A stretch of 64,000 nt of DNA, taken from assembly GCF_030813595.1 (NCBI RefSeq), contig NZ_JAUSUH010000010.1:1-64000 (forward strand), written 5' to 3'. Below, piece by piece: positions 1-10,643 of this stretch (the stretch's first letter is position 1; each line of letters starts with the position of its first letter). The position numbers were made by a program, and so were the translations under genes. The notes under the pieces were generated by a model. It had not been told where the DNA came from and searched no databases. It was given only the letters and a program-made list of their open reading frames with translations. This DNA is from Ancylobacter vacuolatus (GTDB lineage Bacteria > Pseudomonadota > Alphaproteobacteria > Rhizobiales > Xanthobacteraceae).

Positions 1-2625
1 CTCACCGGCACGGCGGGCCTGGAGAAGACCGATTACGGCACGCTGATCCTCTCCGGCAGCAACACCTATGAGGGCGGCACCACCGTCTCCGCCGGTACCT
101 TGCAGGTCGGCGCCGACGCCGCGCTCGGCGACGCCTCGGGCGGGCTGACGCTGGCCGGCGGCACGCTGGCCACCAGCGCGAGCTTCACCTCCGACCGCGA
201 CGTCACCCTCACCGGCGCCGGCACCTTCAGCACCGCGACCGACACCAGCCTGGCGCTGAGCGGCGTCGTCTCCGGCACGGGCAGCCTCACCAAGTCAGGC
301 GCCGGCACGCTGATCCTCTCCGGCAGCAACACCTATCAGGGCGGCACCACGATCTCCGCCGGCACGCTGCAGGTCGGCGATGGCGGCACTACCGGCTCGA
401 TCCTCGGCACGGTGACCAACAATGCCGCGCTGGTCTTCGATCTCTCCGCCGACACCAGCTTCGCCGGGGCGATCTCCGGCACCGGCACGGTGGCGCAGAG
501 GGGCACGGGCACGCTGACCCTCACCGGCGCCAACAGCTATTCCGGCGGCACGGCCATCGGCTCGGGCACGCTGCGGGTGCTGGCGGCCCAGGCGATGGGC
601 ACAGGCGGGCTCACCATCGAGCGCGGCGCGACGCTGCGCGCCAGCGACAGCTTCACCTTCGCGGGCGGCGTGGTGCTGTCGACGGCGGTCACCTCGCCCA
701 CGGACGCGGCGATCGAGGTGGATGCCAGCAAGACGCTGACGCTCTCCGGCGTGATATCTGGCGGCGGCGACCTGGAGAAGACCGGCGCCGGCACGCTGAT
801 CCTGGCCGGCAACAACAGCTTCACCGGCACCACCACCATTACGGCGGGCACGCTGCAGATCGGCAATGGCGGCACCACCGGCATGATCAGCGGCGACATC
901 GTCAACAACGCCAATCTGGTGTTCAACCGCTCGGATAGCTACACCATCAGCGGGGCGATCACCGGCGACGGCACGCTGACCCTGAGCGGCGGCGGCACGG
1001 CCGTGTTCGCCTCCTCCTATTCCGGCACGGTGGAGCTCACGAACGCCACGACCGTGCTGGCCCTCGACTCCACCACCGAGGCGGATTTCGTGGTCGGCAG
1101 CGGCGGCGTGCTCGGCGGAACCGGGACGGTCGGCTCCCTGACGATGAACGCGGGCGGCACCGTGGCGCCGGGCTATTCCCCGGGCACGCTCACCGTCAAC
1201 GGTCCGGTCGCGTTCAACACCGGCGCGATCTATTCGGTCGACGTGACGCCGCAGGGCGGGCACGACCTGATCGTCGCCTCCGGCAATGTCACGCTCTCCT
1301 CGGGGGCGAGCGTCAAGGTGGTGGCGACGGCGGGCACCTATGACCGCCAGAGCACGCTCACCATCCTGACCACGTCAGGCACCGTGACCGGCACATTCGG
1401 CACGGTCAGCTCGAACTTCGCCTTCCTGCGGCCGACGCTGACCTACGACCTGCACAATGTCTACCTCGACCTCATCTATACCGGCGCCGAGTTCGTCGCC
1501 TATGCCCATACGCCGAACCAGGCGGAAGTCGCCGTGGCGGCGCAGGCGCTGGGCGAAGGCAATGCCGTGTTCGAGGCGATCACCATGCTGCCGGAAGGGG
1601 CCGTGGCGCCGGCGTACAACCAGCTCACCGGCGAGATCTACCCCTCGATAAACACCGTCATCCAGCAGGAGAGCGTCTATCTGCGCGACGCGGTCGGCGC
1701 CCGGCTGCGGCAGGCGGATCTGGGCGCGGGCACCAGCGCCCTCTCCTATGCCGCGAAGGCGGCCGGCCCGGCGACGGCGGCGCTCAGCCGCGAACTCGCT
1801 CCCACCCTGTGGGCGCAGGGCTATGGTGCCTGGGGCGATGCCTTCGGCAATGGCAATGCCGCAACCATCTCCTCCTCGATCGGCGGCTTTCTCGGCGGTG
1901 TCGACGCGGCCATCGCCGACAATGTGCGCGCCGGCCTGGTGGCGGGCTACAGCCGCTCGACCTTCGATGTCGATGGCCGCTCCTCCTCCGGCTCGATGGA
2001 CAATGTCGATCTCGGCGTCTATCTCGGCGCCCAGTTCGGCGCGCTCGGCCTGCGCGGCGGCGCCTCCTATAGCTGGCACGACATCGATGTGGAGCGCACC
2101 GTCGCCTTCCCCGGCTTCGCCGAGCAGGAAAGCGCGAGCTACAGGGTCGGCACCACGCAGATCTTCGGCGAAGCCGGCTACCGCATGGCGTTTGCCGGCT
2201 ATGAGCTGGAGCCGTTCGCGGGTCTCGCCTATGTGAGCGTCGCCGGCGGCTCGGCCAGCGAGAGCTGGCTCGGGGCGGCAGGCCTCGCGGTCGATGTGGC
2301 CGGGCAGGACACGTTCTACTCCACGCTGGGCGCGCGGGTGGCGACCTCCTTCGAGCTGGGCGGCCGGACGCTGACGCCGAGCGCGACGCTCGGCTGGCAG
2401 CACGCCTTCGGCGACACCGACTCGACCGCGACCATGCGGTTCCTGACCGGCACCACGCCCTTCGAGATCCAGGGCGTGCCGATCGCGGAAGACACGCTGA
2501 TCGTCGGCGCCGGTCTCGCCTATGGCCTGTCGGACACCGTCACCCTTCAGGTGAACTATGCCGGCCAGATTGCGGCGGAGGCGAGCCAGAACGCCTTCTC
2601 CGCCCAATTCTCGCTGAGGTTCTGA
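1..2625 (+). CDS. Autotransporter with PATR-type passenger repeats (5'-truncated)
   Basis: The reading frame is open from the first base, so the N-terminus and signal peptide lie outside the window; 874 residues are visible. The passenger holds at least four autotransporter-associated beta-strand repeats (about nt 40-108, 292-400, 499-580 and 778-900) of the type G-x-G-T-L-x-L-x-G-x-N-x-Y-x-G-G-T, followed by a VAPGYSPGTL-type segment near nt 1166 that usually marks the end of such a passenger. From about visible residue 600 (nt 1800) the sequence becomes a C-terminal autotransporter beta-barrel of about 275 residues, with alternating aromatic and small residues and a terminal Phe (FSLRF). 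It should sit in the outer membrane with its passenger at the surface. Family assignment is firm; ligand and role are unknown. Confidence 0.9.
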   Translation, partial: LTGTAGLEKTDYGTLILSGSNTYEGGTTVSAGTLQVGADAALGDASGGLTLAGGTLATSASFTSDRDVTLTGAGTFSTATDTSLALSGVVSGTGSLTKSGAGTLILSGSNTYQGGTTISAGTLQVGDGGTTGSILGTVTNNAALVFDLSADTSFAGAISGTGTVAQRGTGTLTLTGANSYSGGTAIGSGTLRVLAAQAMGTGGLTIERGATLRASDSFTFAGGVVLSTAVTSPTDAAIEVDASKTLTLSGVISGGGDLEKTGAGTLILAGNNSFTGTTTITAGTLQIGNGGTTGMISGDIVNNANLVFNRSDSYTISGAITGDGTLTLSGGGTAVFASSYSGTVELTNATTVLALDSTTEADFVVGSGGVLGGTGTVGSLTMNAGGTVAPGYSPGTLTVNGPVAFNTGAIYSVDVTPQGGHDLIVASGNVTLSSGASVKVVATAGTYDRQSTLTILTTSGTVTGTFGTVSSNFAFLRPTLTYDLHNVYLDLIYTGAEFVAYAHTPNQAEVAVAAQALGEGNAVFEAITMLPEGAVAPAYNQLTGEIYPSINTVIQQESVYLRDAVGARLRQADLGAGTSALSYAAKAAGPATAALSRELAPTLWAQGYGAWGDAFGNGNAATISSSIGGFLGGVDAAIADNVRAGLVAGYSRSTFDVDGRSSSGSMDNVDLGVYLGAQFGALGLRGGASYSWHDIDVERTVAFPGFAEQESASYRVGTTQIFGEAGYRMAFAGYELEPFAGLAYVSVAGGSASESWLGAAGLAVDVAGQDTFYSTLGARVATSFELGGRTLTPSATLGWQHAFGDTDSTATMRFLTGTTPFEIQGVPIAEDTLIVGAGLAYGLSDTVTLQVNYAGQIAAEASQNAFSAQFSLRF

Positions 2626-2778
2626 CAGCATGCGCCGGACAAGCCGCGTGCAGAGCCCTGGCGCCGCCCCCTTTCCGTCACACGCGTTCGGCGCCATCCT
2701 GCCGCCCGCGCCCCAGCGAGCGCGGCGGGGGCCGGTGCCCACGCTCTCCCTCCCTCGCCTTCACGAAAGAACAGACAT

Positions 2779-3390
2779 ATGCATGCGAGCTTGAACTTTG
2801 TCGGCGCCGCCCTTCTGGCCGGCGTCCTTGTCGGCGGCCCCGCGCAGGCTCAGACCCCGACCGCCACGGCCCCGGTCACGCAGCCCGTGCAGCCCCGCCC
2901 GGCGGCTCCGGCCGCCGTACGCCCGGCACCGGCGGCGGCCGCCGCGGATCCCTCGCAGCCGGCAGAAACCACCGCCACCTATCAGGACTGGCAGATGCGG
3001 TGCGTCACCCCGGCCGACCAGCCCCGCGCCTGTGAAGTCATCCAGAAACTCCAGGTCCAGGGTCAGGGGCTTGTGGCCACCATCGCCGTCGGCCGCGCCG
3101 ACCCGAAATCGCCGATGCTCATCGTCATCCAGGTGCCGCAGGGCGTGTGGCTGCCGAGCGGCATCACGCTGAAGGTCGGTGCGAACGGCAAGCCGCTGCC
3201 GCTCGAATATAAGCGCTGCGCCCAGGTCTGCGTCGCCGAGGCGACCCTCGACGCCGCCACCGTGCAGAGCATGAAGACCGCCGCCGAGGCCGGCAGCTTC
3301 ATCTTCCAGGACGGTGCGCAGCGGGATGTGGCGCTGCCGGTGTCGTTCAAGGGCTTCGCTCCCGCGCTCGACGCCAGCCTCAAGCCCTGA
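2779..3390 (+). CDS. IalB (invasion-associated locus B) family periplasmic protein
   Basis: 203 residues. A signal peptide runs to about residue 24 (cleavage after AQA). A low-complexity Pro/Ala segment (about 26-60) links it to an IalB-type domain beginning at TATYQDWQMRC. Four cysteines (in MRC, RACEV and KRCAQVC) could form two disulfides. The family is named after the Bartonella IalB protein, but it is widespread in free-living Rhizobiales, where its role is not settled. The gene follows the autotransporter by about 150 bases on the same strand and precedes the SapC-family gene. Whether these three cell-envelope genes act together is inference. Confidence 0.85.
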   Translation: MHASLNFVGAALLAGVLVGGPAQAQTPTATAPVTQPVQPRPAAPAAVRPAPAAAAADPSQPAETTATYQDWQMRCVTPADQPRACEVIQKLQVQGQGLVATIAVGRADPKSPMLIVIQVPQGVWLPSGITLKVGANGKPLPLEYKRCAQVCVAEATLDAATVQSMKTAAEAGSFIFQDGAQRDVALPVSFKGFAPALDASLKP

Positions 3391-3452
3391 TCCACGCACG
3401 CGCCACCGCCCTCCAGGTGGCGCGCGGCTCCCTCTCGACGAAAGCATCCTCC

Positions 3453-4211
3453 ATGTCGGCCGGCACTTCCGCTCCCGCCCCGGGGCTTCCCCTTTTCTTC
3501 AGCGCGCCCACGCTGCTGCGCTTTCCCGATCACCGCCTGATCGGCCTGCGCGACGGCGTCGACTATGGCTTCGCCCGGGCGGCAGCGGCGATTCCGCTGG
3601 TGACCAGCGAGTTCGTCCACGCCCAGCGCAGCTACCCCCTCGTCTTCTCGATCGATGAGGGCGCCGCGCCGCTGGCTGTCACCGGGCTCACCGCCGGAGA
3701 GAACCTGTTCGTGCGGCAGGACGGCGGCTGGACCGCCGGCGACTATGTGCCGAGCTATGTCCGCCGCTACCCCTTCATCGGCATGACGCCCGGCGAGGGC
3801 GAGGCGCTCCTGCTCGGGCTCGACCTCTCCGCCGCCCAGGTGAGCACCGACGTGGCCCGCGACAGTGCCCGCGCGCTGTTCGAGGAAGACGGCAGCGCCA
3901 CCGACACCGCCAAGGCCGCCATCGCCTTCTGCGAGGCCTATGCGCTCGAGCATGAGCGCTCGCGCGAATTCGGCGCGGCGCTCGAAGCCGAGAATCTGCT
4001 GGTCGCCCGCGAGGCGCGGGTCACCCTGCCGGATGGCAGCGAGAAACTGATCCAGGGTTTCCGCTTGGTCGACGAGGCCGCCTTCCGCGCCCTTTCCGGC
4101 ACGACGCTGGAGACGTTCCACAGCCATGGCTGGAGCGACCTCATCGTCCTCCACCTCGCCTCGCAGCATGCCTGGCGCGCCCTCGTCGGCCGCGCCTTCC
4201 CGGCGGCCTAG
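3453..4211 (+). CDS. SapC family protein
   Basis: 252 residues from ATG 3453. An in-frame ATG exists at 3417, but its extra 12 residues look non-conserved, so I chose the later one. The body matches the SapC family (PF07277 type): an N-terminal FPDHRLIGLRDGVDYGFA segment, ITSEF-like and YPLVFS motifs, then the central SYVRRYPFIGMTPGEGE block. SapC was named from Campylobacter S-layer work, but in Proteobacteria the biochemical role is unknown. There is no signal peptide or membrane segment, so it is probably cytosolic. It follows the IalB gene by about 60 bases. The family call is firm, function is not. Confidence 0.82.
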   Translation: MSAGTSAPAPGLPLFFSAPTLLRFPDHRLIGLRDGVDYGFARAAAAIPLVTSEFVHAQRSYPLVFSIDEGAAPLAVTGLTAGENLFVRQDGGWTAGDYVPSYVRRYPFIGMTPGEGEALLLGLDLSAAQVSTDVARDSARALFEEDGSATDTAKAAIAFCEAYALEHERSREFGAALEAENLLVAREARVTLPDGSEKLIQGFRLVDEAAFRALSGTTLETFHSHGWSDLIVLHLASQHAWRALVGRAFPAA

Positions 4212-4655
4212 CGCGTCTTCGGCACATGGGCGGCGCAGTCCGCGCGCCGTCTTCGCGCCCCACCTTGGCGCCCCGCTCTGGCGCCGCGTCTTGGCGCCCC
4301 GCCCTGGCGCCGCGCCGTCCGCCAAAGCCGCTGCCGAACGAGGGGCGGCAGAGATGGCGCCCCTCGCTCCCGCCAACGCCTCACACGCCGAAGGCCTGAA
4401 TGCGGGCGCCATTCCTGTCCCACCCATGCCCGTGCACGCGGCGCCTCGGGACTTCTGCGAGGCAGCGGACCCAGGAGTCCTCGCGCCGGCACGCGAGCGT
4501 TGCCCGGTCCGATTGAACCGATCGGCTCCCGCTCGAAATCCGCGACTGAGCTTATCCGTTCCGCCTGCATCGAAAGCTGGTCGGCGCGGGCTCTATGCTC
4601 TTGCTTTCATCTATTTTCTTCACGCGGGCCCGTGCCCGCTTCGAGCGAAGATGCT
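4212..4655. other. Intergenic region without a gene (444 bp)
   Basis: No frame here has coding character. The stretch lies between the SapC gene and the convergent channel gene. It holds a 26-bp tandem duplication (4264-4315) and ends in a dispersed palindromic repeat (4590-4659). The rest is GC-rich sequence in which I see no promoter or RNA. Confidence 0.6.
4264..4315. repeat. 26-bp tandem duplication
   Basis: Two adjacent 26-bp units (4264-4289 and 4290-4315) begin CTTGGCGCCCCG and differ at two positions, both T to C. Each unit holds two GGCGCC palindromes, so slippage during replication is a simple explanation. Confidence 0.8.
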
Positions 4656-4659
4656 CTAG
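4590..4659 (-). repeat. Dispersed Rhizobiales-type intergenic repeat, copy 1
   Basis: Read on the minus strand, this starts with CTAGAGCAT, continues CTTCGCTCGAAGCGGG and then CGCGTGAAGAAAAT, and ends near a second TAGAGC. The copy after ackA (21058-21126) shows the same order of blocks: TAGAGAATTTTCGAGCGAAG, CGCGTGAAGAAAATG, CTAGAGC. The TAG at its edge is also the stop codon of the channel gene (4656-4658). Confidence 0.7.
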
Positions 4660-5912
4660 GTCCCTTGCGCCGGCGGCGTGGCCAATTCGTCATCGGCGAT
4701 ATCGGCGCTGCGCTTCACCGCATGCGGGCCTTCCTCGTCCTTGGCCTGAGCGCGGATGCGCCTGCCGATTTCCGGATGACGCCGGATCACATCCGCCAGC
4801 GCGTCCGCCTCGAGCATCAGCAGCATGCAGCGCGTGCGCGCCCGCGCATTCGCGGCGCGCCGGGCGGAATGGAGCAGCGCCATCTCGCCGAAGAACTGCC
4901 CCTCGCCCAGCAGATGCACCCCGTCATCGAAGTCCAGTTCCACCTCGCCCGAGGCGATGAAATACATCGAGCGCGCCACCTCGCCGCGGCGGGCGATCAC
5001 CTCGCCGGGCTGCGCGGTATGGGCGGAGAGCATCTTGTGGATCTCGCCGATGCCGGCCGCATCGAGATCGGCGAAAAGCGGCACCCGCGCCACCATTCCC
5101 CAGGTGATGACGAAGTCGCGCCGCTTGATCACATCGACGAAGGAGGTGGCGATGATGCCCACCGGCAGCGCGATCATCACGATGCCGGTCACCATGGTGA
5201 GGCTGGCGATGATCCGGCCCGGCACAGTGAGGGGGTAGACATCGCCATAGCCGACGGTCGTCACCGTCGCCATCGCCCACCACATCGCCGCCGGTATCGA
5301 GCCGAGCTGCTCAGGCTGGACATGCCCTTCCGCGACATACATGGCCGAGGCGGCGATCAGCACCGCGGCGGAAAGCAACCAGAAGCACGCCATCAGCGAC
5401 TGGCTCTCGCGGTGCAGCACTTCGAGCAGCGACTGCATGCCCGGCGAATAACGCACCAGCTTGATGAAGCGCAGCAGGCGGAAAATCGCCAGGGTCACGA
5501 GGTTGACCCCGAACAGCGCCGAAACCACGAAGGGAAGCCAGGCGATCAGATCGACGATCGCCACAGCGGTGCGCGCATAGCGCAGCCGCGCCTGCAGCGG
5601 CGAGTAGCCGCGATAGCGCGGATTTTCCGGCGCCACCCAGATGCGCAGGGCGTATTCGCCCGCAAAAACGAGCAGCGACAGCCGCTCAAAGGCGAGGAAG
5701 GCGACATAGTCGCGCAGAAACAGGCTCGGCACCGTCTCCAGCACCGCAACGATGACGTTGAGCACGATCAGGACGATCAGGCCGACCTCGACCCGATGCG
5801 CCGTGCGATCATGCGCCGCGTCCCGCTCCAAGATCTCGTAGCAACGCCGGCGCCGCGCCCGCCAGCCGGACGCGGTGAACCAACTGCCCTCGCGCCTGTG
5901 CGCCGTCATCAA
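4656..5912 (-). CDS. Cyclic-nucleotide-gated potassium channel (MlotiK1-like)
   Basis: 418 residues. It has six predicted membrane segments in the voltage-sensor-like plus pore arrangement. The S4-like helix FRLLRFIKLVR is at 144-154, and the K+ selectivity filter TVGYGD at 219-224. After S6 the cytosolic part begins almost directly with a cyclic-nucleotide-binding domain (about 273-388), which contains FGEMALL and a later Arg-rich stretch at the phosphate-binding cassette. There is no long C-linker, as in the Mesorhizobium MlotiK1 channel. It would conduct K+ across the inner membrane under cAMP control. It lies 28 bases downstream of alaS on the same strand and may be co-transcribed. Its TAG stop falls in a dispersed repeat. 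Confidence 0.92.
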   Translation of the reverse strand: MMTAHRREGSWFTASGWRARRRRCYEILERDAAHDRTAHRVEVGLIVLIVLNVIVAVLETVPSLFLRDYVAFLAFERLSLLVFAGEYALRIWVAPENPRYRGYSPLQARLRYARTAVAIVDLIAWLPFVVSALFGVNLVTLAIFRLLRFIKLVRYSPGMQSLLEVLHRESQSLMACFWLLSAAVLIAASAMYVAEGHVQPEQLGSIPAAMWWAMATVTTVGYGDVYPLTVPGRIIASLTMVTGIVMIALPVGIIATSFVDVIKRRDFVITWGMVARVPLFADLDAAGIGEIHKMLSAHTAQPGEVIARRGEVARSMYFIASGEVELDFDDGVHLLGEGQFFGEMALLHSARRAANARARTRCMLLMLEADALADVIRRHPEIGRRIRAQAKDEEGPHAVKRSADIADDELATPPAQGT

Positions 5913-5940
5913 CGGCCACTCCCCCGCCCGCTTGGGGCGA

Positions 5941-8592
5941 TCAGCCTGCCAGCGCGCTCTCGATGGCTGCCAGCGCCTCGCCGGCGCGCGCGCCGTCGGG
6001 CCCGCCGGCCTGGGCGAGATCGGGCCGGCCGCCGCCGCCCTTGCCGCCGAGCACCTCGGCGCCGCGCCGCACCAGCGCCACCGCGTCGAAGCGCCCCGTC
6101 AGATCCTCGGTGACGCCGACCACAAGGCCGGCCCGGCCTTCTTCGGTAATGCCGACGATCGCCACCACGCCCGAGCCGATGCGCTTCTTGCCCTCGTCGA
6201 CCAGGCTTTTGAGGTCCTTGGGCTCGATGCCGGTGACCTCGCGCGCCAGCAGCTTCACGTCGCCCACGCTGCGCACCGGCTCCTCAGCGCCGGCACCGCC
6301 GCCCATGGCGAGCTTGCGCCGCGCCTCGCCGAGCTCGCGCTCAAGCTTGCGCCGCTCCTCGACCAGAAGGGCGATGCGTGCCTCCACCTCGCCGACCGGC
6401 GCCTTGAGCAGGCCAGCCGCGCCCTGAAGCGCCCGCCGGTCCGCCGTCAGCGCGTGGCGGGCGGCATCGCCCGTCATCGCTTCAAGCCGGCGCACGCCGG
6501 CGCCGACGGCGCTTTCGCCGACCAGGCTGATCAGGCCGATATCGCCGGTGCGCCCGACATGGGTGCCGCCGCACAGTTCGATCGAATAGGGCGCGCCATT
6601 GCCGGGATCGGTGCCCATGCTGACGACGCGCACCTCATCGCCATATTTCTCGCCGAACAGCGCCCGCGCACCCGAAGCGATGGCGTCATCCACCGCCATT
6701 AGCCGGGTAACCACCGGCTCGTTGCGCAGCACGATGCGATTGGCCATGTCCTCGACCTGCCGCAGCTCGGCCTCCTCCACCGGCTTGGGGTGGGAGAAGT
6801 CGAAGCGCAGGCGGTCGGCGGCCACCAGCGAACCCTTCTGCGCGACATGATCGCCCAGCACGCGGCGGAGCGCCTCGTGCAGCAGATGGGTTGCCGAGTG
6901 ATTGGCGCGGATCGCCTCGCGGCGCTCGGCATCGACGGCCAGCGCCAGCGCGCTGCCGACCTTGAGGGTGCCGCTCTCGACCTCGACCTCATGGGCAAAG
7001 ATGTCGCCGAGCTTCTTCTGGGTGCCGATGACGCGGGCCCGCAGGCCGTCCTCGCCGGTCAGCACCCCGGCATCGCCGGCCTGGCCACCGGATTCGCCGT
7101 AGAACGGCGTCTGGTTCAGCACCACCAGCCCGGTGGCGCCGGCGGGAAGTTCCGCCATCCGCCGGCCATCCGACACCAGCGCCGTGACCGTGCCCTCGGC
7201 GCTCAACGTGTCGTAGCCGAGGAACTCGGTCGCCCCCGCATCCTCGCGTACCGAAAACCAGACCGCATCCGTCGCGGCCTCACCCGAACCGGACCAGGAG
7301 GCGCGCGCCTCGGCCCGCTGCCGCTCCATCGCGGTGTTGAAGGCCGCGACATCGACGCCGACGCCGCGCGACCGCAGCGCATCCTCGGTCAGGTCGAGCG
7401 GGAAGCCGAACGTGTCATAGAGCTTGAAGGCGGTCTCGCCGGAGAACTTGGCTCCGGCACCAAGGCCCTCGCTCTCGGTCTCGAGAATGGACAGGCCGCG
7501 CTCCAGCGTCTTGCGGAAGCGGGTTTCCTCCAGCCGCAGCGTCTCCGCCACCAGCGTCTCGGCGCGCACGATTTCCGGGAAGGCCCGGCCCATTTCGCGC
7601 ACCAGCACCGGCACAAGCCGGTGCATCAGCGGGTCGCGGGCACCGAGCAGCTGGGCATGGCGCATCGCCCGGCGCATGATCCGGCGCAGCACATAGCCGC
7701 GCCCTTCATTCGAGGGCAGCACGCCGTCGGACACCAGGAAGGTGGCGGCGCGCAGATGATCGGCGATCACCCGGTGGCTCGCCTTCTGCGGGCCATTGGC
7801 GGGCACGTCGGTGAGTTCCTCCACGGCGCCGGTCAGCGCCCGCATGAGGTCGATCTCGTAATTGTCGTGCGTGCCCTGCAGCACGGCGGAAATGCGCTCC
7901 AGCCCCATGCCGGTGTCGATGGAGGGGCGCGGCAGGCGCACCCGTTCGCCACCGGGCAGCTGCTCGAACTGCATGAAGACGAGATTCCAGATCTCGATGA
8001 AGCGGTCGCCATCGGCATCGGGCGAGCCGGGCGGGCCGCCGGCGATGTGCGGACCATGGTCGAAGAAGATCTCCGAGCACGGGCCGCACGGACCGGTGTC
8101 GCCCATCTGCCAGAAATTGTCAGAGGTGGCGATGCGGATGATGCGGGAATCGGGCAGGCCGGCAATGCGCTTCCACAACCCGAACGCCTCGTCATCCTCA
8201 TGGTAGACGGTGACGAGCAGCTTCTCGACCGGAAGCTCGAATTCGCGGGTGATCAGGTTCCACGCGAACTCGATGGCATTCTCCTTGAAATAGTCGCCAA
8301 AGGAGAAATTGCCGAGCATCTCGAAGAAAGTGTGGTGACGGGCGGTGTAGCCGACATTGTCGAGGTCGTTGTGCTTGCCGCCGGCCCGCACACATTTCTG
8401 GGAGGTGACGGCCCGCGCATAGGGCCGCTTCTCGATGCCGGTGAAGACGTTCTTGAACTGCACCATGCCGGCATTGGTGAACATCAATGTCGGGTCGTTG
8501 CGCGGCACGAGCGGGGAGGAATCGACCACCTGATGCCCGTTGCGGGCAAAATAGTCGAGGAAGGTCGCGCGAATCTCGTTAACGCCGCTCAT
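5941..8592 (-). CDS. alaS: Alanyl-tRNA synthetase
   Basis: 883 residues from ATG 8592, the usual length for the family. The open frame continues upstream, but conserved sequence begins at [15 protein letters not shown]. The class II catalytic core is N-terminal: the first motif covers [19 protein letters not shown], followed by [19 protein letters not shown]. The editing domain carries the zinc-binding [10 protein letters not shown] and CGGTHVG motifs (HxxxH and CxxxH). A coiled-coil-like segment and a C-Ala domain close the protein. It charges tRNA-Ala in the cytosol and clears mischarged Ser and Gly. It sits next to recA, a common alphaproteobacterial order. Confidence 0.97.
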   Translation of the reverse strand: MSGVNEIRATFLDYFARNGHQVVDSSPLVPRNDPTLMFTNAGMVQFKNVFTGIEKRPYARAVTSQKCVRAGGKHNDLDNVGYTARHHTFFEMLGNFSFGDYFKENAIEFAWNLITREFELPVEKLLVTVYHEDDEAFGLWKRIAGLPDSRIIRIATSDNFWQMGDTGPCGPCSEIFFDHGPHIAGGPPGSPDADGDRFIEIWNLVFMQFEQLPGGERVRLPRPSIDTGMGLERISAVLQGTHDNYEIDLMRALTGAVEELTDVPANGPQKASHRVIADHLRAATFLVSDGVLPSNEGRGYVLRRIMRRAMRHAQLLGARDPLMHRLVPVLVREMGRAFPEIVRAETLVAETLRLEETRFRKTLERGLSILETESEGLGAGAKFSGETAFKLYDTFGFPLDLTEDALRSRGVGVDVAAFNTAMERQRAEARASWSGSGEAATDAVWFSVREDAGATEFLGYDTLSAEGTVTALVSDGRRMAELPAGATGLVVLNQTPFYGESGGQAGDAGVLTGEDGLRARVIGTQKKLGDIFAHEVEVESGTLKVGSALALAVDAERREAIRANHSATHLLHEALRRVLGDHVAQKGSLVAADRLRFDFSHPKPVEEAELRQVEDMANRIVLRNEPVVTRLMAVDDAIASGARALFGEKYGDEVRVVSMGTDPGNGAPYSIELCGGTHVGRTGDIGLISLVGESAVGAGVRRLEAMTGDAARHALTADRRALQGAAGLLKAPVGEVEARIALLVEERRKLERELGEARRKLAMGGGAGAEEPVRSVGDVKLLAREVTGIEPKDLKSLVDEGKKRIGSGVVAIVGITEEGRAGLVVGVTEDLTGRFDAVALVRRGAEVLGGKGGGGRPDLAQAGGPDGARAGEALAAIESALAG

Positions 8593-8935
8593 GAACCCGG
8601 GTCCGCCGATGCCAGATACCGGCGCCGCAGAAGCGCCGTCCCGCACCATCGGGCGCGGGCGCAACGGTTCTAACGACGCATCAACACCTTGTCCAGAAAG
8701 CAGAAGGGCGCCGTCCCCCGCCCCGCGGCCTGCCGGCCGGCAAACACTGTCGCCTAGGGCTGACGGCACTGCGGCGCGGCAAGGCAAGTGGCAATGCTTG
8801 ACGGCAAAGCCCGCCGGCGCGCCCGACACCGCTACGAGGAGTAGCGGCGTCATCAAGCGCGATTGGGCCAAACGCGGCACGCGCACCCCGGGTGGCATGT
8901 CCCCTAGCGCGGAGCCGCCGGCCCCGCCGCCGGGA
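8593..8935. other. Intergenic region between recA and alaS (343 bp)
   Basis: No gene is apparent. This should hold the end of the recA transcript and the promoter of alaS, both on the minus strand. I cannot point to a convincing terminator; the GC-rich inverted stretch near 8905-8930 could form a hairpin but has no T-tract. Confidence 0.5.
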
Positions 8936-10015
<1,080 letters not shown>

Positions 10016-10092
10016 TGCCGGGCTCCGGGCTGTACGCAAGGGAAAAGGGTGATGGCTCAAGGACTGCGGCGAACGTACTCGTTTTGTTCGCT

Positions 10093-10107
10093 GTTCGCAA
10101 TATGTTC
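10093..10107 (-). promoter_or_regulatory. LexA (SOS) box upstream of recA
   Basis: The plus strand shows GTTC-N7-GTTC exactly, which is the direct-repeat LexA operator known from Rhizobiales and other alphaproteobacteria. It sits 78 bases before the recA start and is the only such site I see between recA and the cupin gene. Confidence 0.8.
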
Positions 10108-10142
10108 TCTCGACGTTTGCCGCCGAAAGCGAGCAATGGCGC

Positions 10143-10625
10143 TCACGCCGTCTCCCCTTCCGCCGCCCGCACCGGCGGCCCGAGAAATTCCACCTGCCAT
10201 TTCGCCCCGAAAGCGTTCAGCGCGGCGGTGTCGGGCAGGCCGTCATGCATCACCCCGGCGAGTTCGGTGAAGAAGGCTACTGCGTCGAGCGCCGGGGCCA
10301 TGAGGATGTATTGGCGGGCCGGCGCGTCGGTCACGTTGACGAAGCCATGCGCCGCGCCGCCGGGAATGCTCACCACGTCGCCCGCATCGGCGAAGAAGCG
10401 CCGGCCGTCGACCTCGTAGAGATAACGCCCTTCAAGCACGCGAAAAATCTCCGCCTCGCGGTGGCGGTGGCGCGGGGGGCCGGCGCCGGGGGCGTTGATG
10501 GTCTCGATGAAGCAGAACTCGCCGCCGCTCATCGCCGGCGGCAGGCGGACGAACAGGTCGAGCCCGATGGCCGGGATCTTGATCGGCGGCTCGTCGCCGC
10601 GCGAATACAGGAAGGACACGCTCAT
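10143..10625 (-). CDS. Cupin-domain protein
   Basis: 160 residues with one cupin barrel. Motif 1 is [18 protein letters not shown], with two His and a Glu suited to binding a metal. Motif 2 is [16 protein letters not shown], with a third His. There is no signal peptide. It starts 18 bases after the FAD-monooxygenase gene ends on the same strand, so the two probably form an operon. Single-domain cupins next to flavin monooxygenases are often dioxygenases or small-molecule binders of an aromatic or polyketide-like pathway, but nothing here fixes the substrate. Confidence 0.8.
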   Translation of the reverse strand: MSVSFLYSRGDEPPIKIPAIGLDLFVRLPPAMSGGEFCFIETINAPGAGPPRHRHREAEIFRVLEGRYLYEVDGRRFFADAGDVVSIPGGAAHGFVNVTDAPARQYILMAPALDAVAFFTELAGVMHDGLPDTAALNAFGAKWQVEFLGPPVRAAEGETA

Positions 10626-10643
10626 TCGATCTCCCCCTCAGGA

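Noticed and set aside
10071-10089. A second LexA box next to the first (GAAC...GTTC)
   Set aside because: The spacing is 11 bases rather than 7, so it does not meet the alphaproteobacterial consensus.
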